A DNA stretch of 64,000 bases, taken from contig DATDFB010000093.1 in assembly GCA_036522835.1 (NCBI GenBank), positions 1 to 64,000 of the forward strand, written 5' to 3'. Below are positions 49,489-59,242 of this stretch, piece after piece (within the stretch, counting starts at the first letter, position 1; the number at the start of each line of letters is the position of its first letter). The stretch is from DATDFB01 sp036522835 (GTDB lineage: Bacteria; Acidobacteriota; Thermoanaerobaculia; Gp7-AA8). The notes beneath the pieces were generated by a model. It ran no database searches. It worked only from the letters and a program-made list of their open reading frames with translations, and was not told the origin of the DNA. Both the position numbers and the translations under genes were made by a program.

Positions 49489-52257
49489 TCATGATTGCAC
49501 GCGGAGGCTCGAGTGTGTGGGCGCGCCCACCCACGTGTTCCGCCCACTATTCTTCGCCCTGTAGAGTGCCTGATCGGCGAGCTCCACGACCTCCTCCCAC
49601 GTTCGCGTGCCCATCGGAAATGCGGCGAAGCCGATCGACGCGGTCTTCGGCAGCGCTTGCCCATCGTCGAGGAGGAACGGACGTTCGGCGATGGCGAGCC
49701 GCAGCCGCTCGGCGATCTCCGCCGCGTCGTCGCGGCTGCTGCCGCGCGTGATGGCCAGGAATTCTTCGCCGCCCCAGCGGAGGACGTAGTCCGAGGCGCG
49801 GAAGACCTGCTCGAGGCGCTCGCGCATCTGGCGGAGCACGGCGTCGCCCGCGGCGTGGCCGAGCTGATCGTTCACGGCCTTGAAGTGATCGATGTCGACG
49901 TGGAAGAAGACGAGATCGGTCCCTTGGCGCAGCGCCAGCGCGACGTCGTCGTCGATGCGCTGCATGAGGAACCGCCGGTTGCGCAAGCCGGTCAGCGCAT
50001 CGGTGACGCTCATGTTCTCCAGCGCCGCATTCGCGGTAGCCAACTCACTGGTCCGCTCGGCGACGATCGCCTCGAGCCGCCGCGCGCGCTGCCGGAGGAT
50101 TCGCGTCCTCGCGCGGATGACGGCGAGCACCGTGGCCACGAGCAGCGCGGCGACGAGCGCGCGGAACCACCACGTCTCGTACCACGCCGGCAGCGCGCGC
50201 AACTGAAGGGCGATCACGCTCGTGCTCCACGCGCCGAGGCGGTTCGTGGCGCGGACGCGGAGCGTGTAGTTGCCGGGAGAGAGATTCGTGTACGCGGCCA
50301 GGCGATGCGCGGCGTCGGCGTCGATCCAGCCGTGGTTGTAGCCGTCGAGCGTGTACGCGTAGCGCAACGCCTCGGGCGCGGAGTAGTCGAGGGCCGCGAA
50401 TTCGACGGCGATGTCGCGGTCGCCGGCGGGCAGCTCGATGCTCGCGCCGCGCGGCACGTCGCGTCCGCCGGCGCGTAGCGCGGTGATCGCCAGCGGCGGC
50501 GCGTACGTCCACTCCGCGCTGGCGCCGGGCGCGATGACGGTGACGGCGTAGGTGCCGGCGAAGAAGATGGTGCCGTCGGGCGCCGTGGCCACCGCGCGCG
50601 TCCAGAACTCGGTTTCCTGCACGCCCTCGGCCGGCCCGAAAACGCGCGCGCGGAAGGTGTCGGGATCGATGCGCAGGAGCGCGTTCGTCGCGCTCGCCCA
50701 GATCTGTCCGTCGGCGCCGAGGGCGAGGCCGGCGATGTTCTGGCGGTCTAGCCGGCGAACGCGGCCGCCGTCGAGAACGCAGAGCGGTCCGCCGAACGCC
50801 CCGGCCCAGACGCGGCCGCGGCGGTCCTCGACGATGGAGGTGATCGAGCCGGCGAGGAAGCGCGTCACGCTGTGCGTCTGCGGGTCGATGCGATTCAGCC
50901 CATTCGATGTGCCGGCCCAGATGCGTCCCGCGCGGTCGGCGTAGAGGACGGTGACGAAGTCGTTGGAGAGCTGGCCGTGGCCGTAGCGCGTGACCGCGCC
51001 GCTGCGCTCGTCGAGCGCGGCCACGCCGGCGCCGGAGCCGACCCAGAGCGTTCCGTCGCGTTCGAGAATCGCAAAGACGCGGCCGATGTCGCGATACGGG
51101 CAATCCACGGCGCCTTGCCGCAAACGGCAGAGACCCTGCACCGTGCCGATCCACAACGTGCCATCGGCGCCGCCGTGCAGCGCTTGCACGTGGCCCGGGA
51201 CGGTGAACGTGGCCGGCATGCCGGTGCGCGGGTCGACCCGCACGACTTTGCCGGCGCCGCCGAGCCAGAGCGCGCCGTCGGACGCCGCGGCAATCGCCCG
51301 CGCTCCCATGCCGCCCGCGCCGACGTCTTTGTCGAGCGCGAAGAGCTCGTGAATGCCGCGGTTGAGCGGGTTGTGCACGAGCAGGCCGCCCGGCCCGTTC
51401 GCCACCCAGATCAATCCCGAGCGGTCGCGAAAGAACTGCCAGACGTCGCCGGGCGTGAAGCCGCCGGGATTGGCGCGGTCGACGGCCAGGCGCCGCACGC
51501 GCCGGCTCGCGTCGTCGACGATGGAGATGCCGCCGTCGTACGTCGCGACCCAGAAGACGCCGGGGGTGACTTCGATGATGCCCCACTGCTCGCCCACGAT
51601 CGGAATCGCGCGCGCGCCGGCGAAGACGGCGTTGACGGAGCCGGCCCACAGCCGCCCAGCCGAATCCTCGTACAAGCTGAAAAACGTGCCGTCGCGCACG
51701 AGCCGAAACGCGGCGCCGGAGCGCGGGCGATGAAAGAGCCCGCGTACGGTCGCAACCCAGACGCCCTGCGCGCGGTCGACGAGGATGGCCTCGACGCGCG
51801 CGTCGATATCGACGTGCTGAAACGCGTCGCTCGCCGGATCGAGCAAATCAAGCCCGCGGTCGCCGCCGACCCACAGCCGCCCGTCGGGGTTTCGCGCGAG
51901 CGCAATGACGGTCGCGCTCCGCGGTTTGAAGGCGCGAAACCGATCGGTGGCCGTGTCGAGCGCCAAGAGGCCGTTCGACGGCGTGCCGATCCAGAGCGTG
52001 CCGGAAGGGTCGGCCAGCAGCGCCTGCACGGCCGGCGGAAAGTGCCGGAAGCGATGGCCGTCATAGCGCGCCAGCCCGCCCGGCGTCCCGACCCAGATGA
52101 ACCCGGAGGCGTCCTGCGCCACCGCGTAGACGGCCGGATGCGGCAAGGCCTTCTGATCGATGCGCAGAAAGACGGGATCGGCAACGTCGCCCCACGGCGA
52201 CGCCGCGGCAACCCGCACGAGGAGGGAGGAAAGGAGGGCGGCCCGCGCCCAATGCAT
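49489..52257 (-). CDS. Diguanylate cyclase with periplasmic two-component-type propeller (Reg_prop/Y_Y_Y-GGDEF)
   Basis: 922 residues. Signal peptide, then about 14 propeller repeats (VWVGT/LWIGT patterns, about residues 30-620), a Y_Y_Y domain (about 630-700), one transmembrane helix (WFRALVAALLVATVLAVI, about 708-728), a short coiled coil and a GGDEF domain with the active GGEEF at 829-833. It makes cyclic di-GMP in response to a periplasmic ligand. Its start lies 14 bases from the divergent TyrA-like gene, leaving almost no space for separate promoters. Four bases before the D12 methyltransferase gene. Confidence 0.93.
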   Translation of the reverse strand: MHWARAALLSSLLVRVAAASPWGDVADPVFLRIDQKALPHPAVYAVAQDASGFIWVGTPGGLARYDGHRFRHFPPAVQALLADPSGTLWIGTPSNGLLALDTATDRFRAFKPRSATVIALARNPDGRLWVGGDRGLDLLDPASDAFQHVDIDARVEAILVDRAQGVWVATVRGLFHRPRSGAAFRLVRDGTFFSLYEDSAGRLWAGSVNAVFAGARAIPIVGEQWGIIEVTPGVFWVATYDGGISIVDDASRRVRRLAVDRANPGGFTPGDVWQFFRDRSGLIWVANGPGGLLVHNPLNRGIHELFALDKDVGAGGMGARAIAAASDGALWLGGAGKVVRVDPRTGMPATFTVPGHVQALHGGADGTLWIGTVQGLCRLRQGAVDCPYRDIGRVFAILERDGTLWVGSGAGVAALDERSGAVTRYGHGQLSNDFVTVLYADRAGRIWAGTSNGLNRIDPQTHSVTRFLAGSITSIVEDRRGRVWAGAFGGPLCVLDGGRVRRLDRQNIAGLALGADGQIWASATNALLRIDPDTFRARVFGPAEGVQETEFWTRAVATAPDGTIFFAGTYAVTVIAPGASAEWTYAPPLAITALRAGGRDVPRGASIELPAGDRDIAVEFAALDYSAPEALRYAYTLDGYNHGWIDADAAHRLAAYTNLSPGNYTLRVRATNRLGAWSTSVIALQLRALPAWYETWWFRALVAALLVATVLAVIRARTRILRQRARRLEAIVAERTSELATANAALENMSVTDALTGLRNRRFLMQRIDDDVALALRQGTDLVFFHVDIDHFKAVNDQLGHAAGDAVLRQMRERLEQVFRASDYVLRWGGEEFLAITRGSSRDDAAEIAERLRLAIAERPFLLDDGQALPKTASIGFAAFPMGTRTWEEVVELADQALYRAKNSGRNTWVGAPTHSSLRVQS

Positions 52258-52271
52258 GAAAGGATGTTCTC

Positions 52272-53096
52272 ATGACAAAGCATGGCGTGATCGGGGCGAA
52301 AGGACCCATGGGGAACGCGCTGATGGATCTTTTCCCGGGCGCGGTCGGTGTCGACAAAGGCTCGGATTTATCCGCGGTGTGGGCCTGCAATGCAATTTGG
52401 CTGGCGATCCCGCGAGACGAGGTCGACAAGGTGCTGGACGACGTGCGTCTTCAGCCCTCGCAGGTCGTGATCGACATCTGCTCGATCAAGCGCGGCGTCG
52501 CTGCGGTCGTCCGCTCCTCGGGCGCGACACACCTCTCGCTGCATCCGATGCACGGCCCCAACATCCGCCACGATCGCCAGAAGTGGTTTTTGATCGGCGG
52601 GCGGAACAACGTCGCCGGCGTCGCCGCCGAGGTGCTGGCGTTCCTGGAGGGTCTCGGCATCAGGCTCATCGAGACGACCGAGGACGAGCACGACTTCATG
52701 ATGGGCATCCTCCTCGGCATGAAGGAGCTCCTGACGCTGGCGATGGACCGGATGATCGCCGCGTACGCGGAGGATCGGGGAAGGGGGGAGCCGACGATCG
52801 CGAAGCTCCTCGATTGGGCCAGTCCCGTCGCGAACGCCGTGTACGGCGCGTACGTGCATTCGGTGCTGCGGTCGAACGACGCGCTGCGAGAAGAGCTCGT
52901 GGAAGGATCGACGGGCGTGCGGGAGAGCGCGATCCGCGCGCTCGCTGCGCTCGCGGAAGAGCTGAAAGGGCTGGAGCTGGAGGCGGCGTTCCGGCGTCAA
53001 CGCGCGCGCGTCGCAGGCGAGGTCTCGGCGGCGCGTCAAGACGATATCAGCGACCACATCGACGCATGGTTCGAGGACGTCCGGGCGGTGCGGTAG
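52272..53096 (+). CDS. tyrA: Prephenate dehydrogenase-like protein (TyrA fold)
   Basis: 274 residues. Short Rossmann N-terminus GVIGAKGPMGNAL, then DICSIKRG and LHPMHGP, matching the TyrA SVK/HPMFGP motifs, followed by the helical dimerisation domain. The TyrA family oxidatively decarboxylates prephenate or arogenate for tyrosine synthesis. No chorismate mutase or ACT domain is present, and the second half is short for TyrA, so substrate assignment is tentative. AAGGA lies before the ATG. Confidence 0.78.
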   Translation: MTKHGVIGAKGPMGNALMDLFPGAVGVDKGSDLSAVWACNAIWLAIPRDEVDKVLDDVRLQPSQVVIDICSIKRGVAAVVRSSGATHLSLHPMHGPNIRHDRQKWFLIGGRNNVAGVAAEVLAFLEGLGIRLIETTEDEHDFMMGILLGMKELLTLAMDRMIAAYAEDRGRGEPTIAKLLDWASPVANAVYGAYVHSVLRSNDALREELVEGSTGVRESAIRALAALAEELKGLELEAAFRRQRARVAGEVSAARQDDISDHIDAWFEDVRAVR

Positions 53097-53188
53097 CGGG
53101 GTTGCAGTCGTGAATGACGAGGTCGCCCGTCATCGCCGATCGCTCCGCCGTCGTCATCGATGACTCGTTTGTCGCCGCCAGTCGCACG

Positions 53189-53527
53189 ATCGTCGTCAAC
53201 GTTGTCGACGGCGATGTGAACGGTATCGACGATGTCGTGAACGTCTTCGACGGAGGTCGTGAACCGTATCGACGACAAACCTGAACGTCATCAACGGCGT
53301 TGTGAACATCTTCGATGATGTCGTGAACGTCATCGACGATCTCGTGAACGGTATCGACGGCGTTGCAAACGTCTTCGACGATGTCGTGAACCGTATCGAC
53401 GACAAACCTGAACGTCATCGACGATGTCGTGAACGGTATCGACGGCGTTGCAAACGTCATCGACCGCGATGTGAACGTCATCGCCGGGTATCATCAACGT
53501 TATGAATACGTTGTGAACGTCATCGAC
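53189..53527 (+). repeat. 21-bp minisatellite, about 16 units
   Basis: Tandem array of a 21-bp unit with consensus GATGTCGTGAACGTCATCGAC; units 4, 5 and 11 (53252-53273, 53274-53295, 53401-53422) are 22 bp long and shift the frame. A larger block (units 4-9 versus 10-13) repeats as a higher-order unit. Both strands can encode heptad-like amphipathic helices (plus: DVVNVIDDLVNGID; minus: VDTVHDIVEDV), but the 22-bp units prevent one long frame. The remaining bases of the 53097-53642 gap hold no recognised gene. Confidence 0.9.
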
Positions 53528-53642
53528 CGGCTCGCCGCCGCCGTGGTCCACCTCCGGCGGGCGGGGATTCGTCTCCAGGACACCCAGCAGAGCCCGGTGC
53601 TCGCGCCGGAAGAGGGACCGCGGGGCGCACCCTCATTGACGC

Positions 53643-55634
53643 CTACATCGCCGGCAACGCCCGTTTGCTCGGCGCGAGAATTTCGTCGAGACGGCCGGGC
53701 GTGCCGTCGACGCGCTCCAGAGACGGGACGCGCAGGCCGCCGTAGTACGGGATCGAGAATGATTTGAACTCCTCCCCGCGGCGGAACTGCAGATCGAGCG
53801 GCTGCCTGGTTTTCTCGGCGTCCAGGATGGCATCGCGCAGGACTTTCGCCGTGTACGCTTTCCCGTTGACCGAGACGATCTGCATGTCGGGCGTGATCCC
53901 CGCGTTGAACGCCGGGCTGTTCCACCAGACGTTGCCGAGGTCGTTCGATTCCCGGGCCGCGGCCTCCGCTGCGCCTCCCCGTGAGCCGCCGACCGAGAAG
54001 CCGAGCGAGGTCGAGAAATCGGCGCCCGTGAGAGGCGTTTCCGACTTGGTCAGCCACGAAGGCATCGTGTCGGTGTAGACGAGCTTGTAGCCGCCGCGGG
54101 TGATTCCGTCCGCCGGAACATCGGGATGCAGCGCATAGACGCGCTCCCGAAAGAATTTCATCCAGTCGTACGGCGCGATCCGATTCAGCGTGTTGACGAT
54201 TTCGTCGAGGTTGTATGTGTACGTGACGAAACTGCCGTTGAATGGGCTGAAGAACTCCGCGGCGAAGTCGTCGAGCGATTTCCGTTCATTGGTGAGCTCG
54301 CGCACCTTGGTGTCGGCATCCAGCCAGATCAGCTCTCCTTCCATGTAATAGTTTTCCGGAAGCTGCCAACTGACCCAGCTCACGGGACGGCGCTGCGAGA
54401 CGGTGGGCTGATTGGTGGTGTCGACCAGCGGACGCCAATCGCGGCCCGGGCTGATGGCGAATCCGGCGGCCACGCGCGCAAACACGTACCGCGCCTGCTC
54501 CGGCGTCCGGATCCCGGAGCGCGCCGCGAGCACGCTTCCCCAGTACTGGGTCAGGCCCTCGTAAACCCAAAGCAGATCGTCGCGCATGGGGACGTTGAAA
54601 TTCGGCGTCCACAGCCCGGCCGGACGGCGGAACTTGCCGTTCCACGAATGCGTGTATTCGTGCGGCAGCAGATCGCTGCGCAGGTCGCCGCGGCCCCACT
54701 CCGTGAAGTAGGTCGGACGCGAGCCGTTTTCGCTCGACCGATGGTGCTCCAAGCCGATGCCGCCGACGGTGCTGCTGAGCAGCAGTAGAAAATCGTAATG
54801 ATCGTAGTGATGCGACTGAAACAGTTTCTCGGCTTCGATCGCCAGGTTCTTGTGCTTTTCGAGAGCGTCCGCGGAGACCTCGAGATCTTTCTCACTGTCG
54901 GCGAATACGTTCAGGCGAACGATGTTCGTCGCCGACGGCGAAAGGTCGACCCGCTTGAAATGAATGCCGGCATAGAGCGGCGAGTCCACCAGCGTGTTCA
55001 GCGTGGTCCGTTTGAACGTCAGCGTGGAACCGTCCTCCCTTGCGGTCTCCAGCGCGGTTGCGTACTTCCAGCCTTTCGGAAGTTGGAGGGTGACGTCGAA
55101 GGGAATGCCGCGCGAGAAGAATCCCGCGGGATAGAGGACCACTTCGTTCCATTGAAGATCGAGGATCGCGTCCGAACGCTCGATCCGGCCTTCGGCCGCT
55201 TTCATGGGCGACAGGTAGTCGAACTGGACCGCGACGGTCCTGGCGCCCGCGCTCAGTGGAACGTGGAAGGCGTACACGTTGATCTGATCGCGGACCCACT
55301 GCACGCGCTTTCCGTCGACGCTGGTGACGATTCCGGCGAGGCGCGAGATCGGGCCGGACGGCGAGTGGTTGCCGGGGATCCACTGCGGATACAGCAGCAC
55401 GAGCTCCTTTGCGTTGGGCGGGACGGGAATCTCCTCGCGCACGTGCGCCACGCGGTCCCTGACGTTGGTCAGGTCGACTGCGAGTCGCACCGGGCCGGCA
55501 TAGGGCTGATCGACCGGAGCGGCGATCGCCGGCGGCATCGGAACCGGCTGCGGCGGCGAAGGGTTTTTGACCGTTTGTGCGGAGATCGCGAGAGACACGG
55601 CCAGAGCAGAGACGCTGAATCGGCGCAAGTTCAT
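53643..55634 (-). CDS. M61-family glycyl aminopeptidase with C-terminal PDZ domain
   Basis: 663 residues with a signal peptide. N-terminal beta domain, gluzincin catalytic domain with H325-E326-x-x-H329 (LLPHEYTHSW) and the third ligand Glu359 (VYEGLTQYW), then a C-terminal PDZ domain with VWWNSPAFNAGITPDMQIVSVNG. Probably a periplasmic or secreted zinc aminopeptidase. Single transcription unit between the minisatellite and the HAD gene. Confidence 0.93.
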   Translation of the reverse strand: MNLRRFSVSALAVSLAISAQTVKNPSPPQPVPMPPAIAAPVDQPYAGPVRLAVDLTNVRDRVAHVREEIPVPPNAKELVLLYPQWIPGNHSPSGPISRLAGIVTSVDGKRVQWVRDQINVYAFHVPLSAGARTVAVQFDYLSPMKAAEGRIERSDAILDLQWNEVVLYPAGFFSRGIPFDVTLQLPKGWKYATALETAREDGSTLTFKRTTLNTLVDSPLYAGIHFKRVDLSPSATNIVRLNVFADSEKDLEVSADALEKHKNLAIEAEKLFQSHHYDHYDFLLLLSSTVGGIGLEHHRSSENGSRPTYFTEWGRGDLRSDLLPHEYTHSWNGKFRRPAGLWTPNFNVPMRDDLLWVYEGLTQYWGSVLAARSGIRTPEQARYVFARVAAGFAISPGRDWRPLVDTTNQPTVSQRRPVSWVSWQLPENYYMEGELIWLDADTKVRELTNERKSLDDFAAEFFSPFNGSFVTYTYNLDEIVNTLNRIAPYDWMKFFRERVYALHPDVPADGITRGGYKLVYTDTMPSWLTKSETPLTGADFSTSLGFSVGGSRGGAAEAAARESNDLGNVWWNSPAFNAGITPDMQIVSVNGKAYTAKVLRDAILDAEKTRQPLDLQFRRGEEFKSFSIPYYGGLRVPSLERVDGTPGRLDEILAPSKRALPAM

Positions 55635-55692
55635 GACGACGGGAGTGTATGTCGATCGGATACGGCGGCCGCAACCTCGGCGGGCCGCGTGG

Positions 55693-56379
55693 TCATGCGG
55701 GAGAAATCACCACGTGGACGCGGCCGGATCGCAGCTCCAGGCGGACGGCGCTCCACTCTTCAAAATGCGCGTCCGCCTCCGTTTGATCCTCTCGGCCGAA
55801 GACCTTGGACGGCGTAGCGACACAGACCAGTCCCGCAGCGCGCGCGGCGGCAATGCCCGAAGGCGCATCCTCGAAGGCGATCGCGCATTCGTTGGGAACC
55901 CCGAGCGCCGAGACCGCCAGCCGATAGCCGGCCGGATGCGGCTTGACGTTCGGCTCGACGTCCTCGCGCGCGATCACGACGTCCGGCGCCGGAAGGCGCA
56001 TCGTACGCAGCGCGATCTGGGCGCTGGACCGTCGCGCGGTGCTGACGACGCCGATCGCAACGCCGAGAGCCCGCAGCCGAGCCCAGAACGCTTCGACACC
56101 GGGAAGGGGACGTAAGTCTCGCTCGGCCAAGACGGCGAAGTGCGCCGATTTCTCGCGATGGAGGACTGCCGCCTCGTCGGAGGGCAGCATCAGGACCTCT
56201 TCGAATCGGCGCTGCCCCCGCAGACAGAAGTCGACGTAATCGTCCCAAACCGGCGCGGAGCGGCCGCGATCGGCGAGCGCGCGGCGCCACGCCTCGAAGT
56301 GCAGCGGCGCGCTGTCGCAGAGCGTGCCGTCCAGGTCGAAGAGCGCAGCGCGAAGATCCGCAATCAACTCGCCGCTCAT
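55693..56379 (-). CDS. HAD-family phosphatase/phosphomutase, beta-phosphoglucomutase-like
   Basis: 228 residues. Motif I DLDGTLCDSAPLHFEAW, a cap domain, motif II VVSTARRSS, motif III NVKPHPAGY and motif IV FEDAPSGIAAARAAG. This is the PgmB/Gph-like subgroup of HAD hydrolases acting on sugar phosphates or nucleotides. It starts at ATG 56379, overlapping the stop of the SIR2-PfkB gene (ATGA), so the two products probably act together, for example dephosphorylating a nucleotide or sugar produced by the partner. Confidence 0.9.
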   Translation of the reverse strand: MSGELIADLRAALFDLDGTLCDSAPLHFEAWRRALADRGRSAPVWDDYVDFCLRGQRRFEEVLMLPSDEAAVLHREKSAHFAVLAERDLRPLPGVEAFWARLRALGVAIGVVSTARRSSAQIALRTMRLPAPDVVIAREDVEPNVKPHPAGYRLAVSALGVPNECAIAFEDAPSGIAAARAAGLVCVATPSKVFGREDQTEADAHFEEWSAVRLELRSGRVHVVISPA

Positions 56380-59216
56380 CCCCGTTCGGCCCAAAGCGCC
56401 TGCCACACCCGCTCATTGCGCAGTCGTTCCAGGACGCACAGGAAATCGACGAACGACCCGGCGTAGCATTTGAGGCTCGCCAGCACCGTCGCGGCGAAGA
56501 GAATCGTCTCGGGTGTTTGACGGTTTTCCAAGCTCCTCCAAAGACCGTACGAAAGAATGCCCCGAACCGTATCGCCCGCGCCGAGGGTGTGCCGTTTCAG
56601 CGCTGCAGCCACGCGAAAATCGGCCGACTCGCCGTTGCACCTCAAGTGGCCGTCTCCCGCGCCCGCGTCCGCAGGAATGGTAATCGTTGCTTCGTTGACG
56701 ATGTTCGGAACGCCGCCGCGATCGGACTCGCCCACGAAGCGGATCTCCCGGCCGGAGCGCTCCGTTCGCACGATGATGGCGACGGGCGAAGCCTGGGCAT
56801 CGCGACGCCATGACGCAATCAAGCCCAGCTCGTGCATCGTGACCACGAATCCGCCTCCCAACCGGGCGTCGGGGGCCAGCAACGCGGCCGGTACGAGACC
56901 CGGAGTCGAGAGAATCTGCCACGCCGATCGGTGGATGTCCGTCCAGCAGGCCTGAAGCCAGCTGCCGTAGGCAATCTCCGGTCCGTGAGCAACCTTTTTC
57001 GGATCCCAGAGAGTCTTTCCGAAGCTGTTGATCCGCACCACGTACTCAGCGCCGCCGGGAGCCGCCGGCGACGCCAGCTGCTGCAGGCGGGGATCCGCGC
57101 GAAATTCGCGGAATGCGCGATCGACGGTCTCCCAATCCGGCATCGTCGGGTTGTTATTCGTGTCGAGGAAGCCGATGGACTGGAGCGCAAGCGTGCGGAG
57201 AAATGACCCGATCGACGCCGTCCAGACGGCGGGAGGCTTCGACAGACGGAGCAGTTCATCGCCGGATGATCCGGTCTCGTAGACGACCGGCCCCTTCCAG
57301 TTCCCGACGAGCTGCGCATCGGCCAACTTGTCCGCGAAGAGCAAGTCTGCGGCTCCGGCAAAATCCAGATGCGGAGGAACCTTCAACGCGCTGACGCGCG
57401 ACGCTGACAGTCCGGCCACGACAGGCTCATCGACATCGAGGATCATGCGTTGCCGTGGCTGGAGCGAGTCTTCGTCGCTCTTTTCCGCATCGAATAGGAG
57501 GACATGGCTCGTCCGTCCCGCTTCCGTACCGGCCGTCTCGCCGATGGGCCGCACGTCGATGCCCGCGGAAAGACAGAACTCTTCGACTTCGTTCCAATGG
57601 GACCAGCGCTCGACGCCGTTCGACAGGAATGCGATTCGCCCCACCGACGAAGGGCCCGCCGCCGTCGCCGCGACCATCACCGGTACGAGCCCGGAACCTC
57701 CCGGGACCTGCGAATCGACGGGCTCGAGGCTTGCGGAGACGCGCCGCCGCTCCGGGAAATCATCTGCCTTGCGCAGCGCGATGGCGTGCCAGACGGACGC
57801 GAGTCCGGCGACGACGAGGCGCGGCGGCGTCGCCGGTGCCGGCGTGCCGGCTTTCGATCGGACGCCGCCGGATGCGAGCGGGATTCGCGTGAGCTCGGCG
57901 GTCTGTGCGTCGAGCCACGCCTGTGCGGACGCGTGCTGGAGACTGCGGCGCCAGGGGTTGTCCAACTGCGCACGGAGGTCCACACCGGGGTCGCGGCGGC
58001 CGCCGGGATAGCGCCACTCGTGCTTCTTGACGGCCGTCAGCTCGCCCGGAAGCCGCGCGCGACCGATTCCTCCCGGCGAAAAGCTCCACCACTCCACGCC
58101 GAGTTGCCTCAGCCGCTCCTCCTCGTGAAGGTCGGCGAGCGCATCGCGCCGGTATCGCAAGGCCACACGCCGGTTCGGGCCTCTCCACTCGTGTTTGTGG
58201 CGCTGCAGGACGGCGCCGACGTCGACGTCCACCTCGTGCAGGTCATAGCCGATGAAGAGCAGCGGCGACCGTCCCAAGACTTCGAGAAGCTCGGCGATGG
58301 CCGCGTCCTCCCCAAGAAAACGCCGGAGCACTTCCAGATACTCGGTCTGGGAAAATACGCCGGTGGTCACGGCGGATTGCTCGTCATGCTCGGGAGCCAT
58401 CCGCCAATGCAAGCCGGGCACGAGTCGATCGGTCGGGACGGCGCCGGCGAATTCTTCGTCCGCGCCCAGTTTGCCCCACAGACTGTCCGCCGCAAACGCG
58501 CGGTCGAGCTCCATTCGTTCCGTCAACCAACGCCGGCCCAGAGCGCGCTTGATCGCGTGGAGGCAGCCATGGATTTTCCAGATTTTGACCGACGCCGCCG
58601 TACTGGCGGAGCCTCGGGTCCAGCGCGCGTTGATCCCTTCGGGCGTTGCCGTCTCGATCGCGACGGCGGGGTCGTGCACAACGCCGTCGAGGGCTCTGGC
58701 AATGTTCTGTTCGATCGCACAATCGACGTTGGTGGTGACGACGTGAACGGGCGGTGACTTCCTCGCCAGAACCTGGATGGTCACGACCTCGGCGATCCAT
58801 TCGAGGAGCGCATTGCTGGCAATTCCGTTCGGGGGATGGAGCTCGCGGCCGAGCAGATGGAGACGAGCAAGCCGCGCCGACTCGCGCGTCAGATGCGGAA
58901 ACCGGCTCACCACCTGATCGTCGAACCATTCCGCCTGCCGCGGTGCCGGCAGTTGGACGAAGCTCGACAGGGGCAGGCACGCGCGGCTTTTGGGATCGCC
59001 CGCCAGCGACCAGAGATCTTCCATGTGCTTCTGCCAGGAAGGACCAGGCTCGCCCTCGTCGAGATTCCTTCTGGGCACGGTGTTCGTCGGCACCCTGCGA
59101 ATCCCATTGCCGATGAAGAGAACGAGCTCCCCTTTGGCGATGGATTCGCCGAGGTGACCCGCCATCTCGACTTTGCGCGCCTCGTCCGGATCGACCATTG
59201 CAGGTTCCAGCGGCAT
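56376..59216 (-). CDS. SIR2-like domain fused to PfkB/ribokinase-like domain
   Basis: 946 residues from ATG 59216 (GGAAAG upstream; ATG 59198 also possible). N-terminal SIR2-type NAD-binding domain: LVLFIGNGIRR (33-41), TTNVDCAIE (161-169), catalytic-type His216-Gly217 in KIHGCLH, and FIGYDLHEVD (321-330). A linker precedes a C-terminal carbohydrate/nucleoside kinase-like domain (about 510-946) with LVVAGLASVWHAIALRK at its start and the PfkB signature LGAGDT (879-883). The coupled downstream HAD phosphatase suggests a nucleotide or ADP-ribose-processing module. SIR2 domains in bacterial defence proteins hydrolyse NAD+, so an anti-phage function is possible. The fusion itself is seen; chemistry is inferred. 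Confidence 0.87.
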   Translation of the reverse strand: MPLEPAMVDPDEARKVEMAGHLGESIAKGELVLFIGNGIRRVPTNTVPRRNLDEGEPGPSWQKHMEDLWSLAGDPKSRACLPLSSFVQLPAPRQAEWFDDQVVSRFPHLTRESARLARLHLLGRELHPPNGIASNALLEWIAEVVTIQVLARKSPPVHVVTTNVDCAIEQNIARALDGVVHDPAVAIETATPEGINARWTRGSASTAASVKIWKIHGCLHAIKRALGRRWLTERMELDRAFAADSLWGKLGADEEFAGAVPTDRLVPGLHWRMAPEHDEQSAVTTGVFSQTEYLEVLRRFLGEDAAIAELLEVLGRSPLLFIGYDLHEVDVDVGAVLQRHKHEWRGPNRRVALRYRRDALADLHEEERLRQLGVEWWSFSPGGIGRARLPGELTAVKKHEWRYPGGRRDPGVDLRAQLDNPWRRSLQHASAQAWLDAQTAELTRIPLASGGVRSKAGTPAPATPPRLVVAGLASVWHAIALRKADDFPERRRVSASLEPVDSQVPGGSGLVPVMVAATAAGPSSVGRIAFLSNGVERWSHWNEVEEFCLSAGIDVRPIGETAGTEAGRTSHVLLFDAEKSDEDSLQPRQRMILDVDEPVVAGLSASRVSALKVPPHLDFAGAADLLFADKLADAQLVGNWKGPVVYETGSSGDELLRLSKPPAVWTASIGSFLRTLALQSIGFLDTNNNPTMPDWETVDRAFREFRADPRLQQLASPAAPGGAEYVVRINSFGKTLWDPKKVAHGPEIAYGSWLQACWTDIHRSAWQILSTPGLVPAALLAPDARLGGGFVVTMHELGLIASWRRDAQASPVAIIVRTERSGREIRFVGESDRGGVPNIVNEATITIPADAGAGDGHLRCNGESADFRVAAALKRHTLGAGDTVRGILSYGLWRSLENRQTPETILFAATVLASLKCYAGSFVDFLCVLERLRNERVWQALWAERG

Positions 59217-59242
59217 CGCTTTCCACGCGTGCCGCAAGCAGT

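Noticed and set aside
53189..53527. CRISPR-like array
   Set aside because: Units are contiguous 21/22-bp repeats without distinct spacers, and no cas genes are near.
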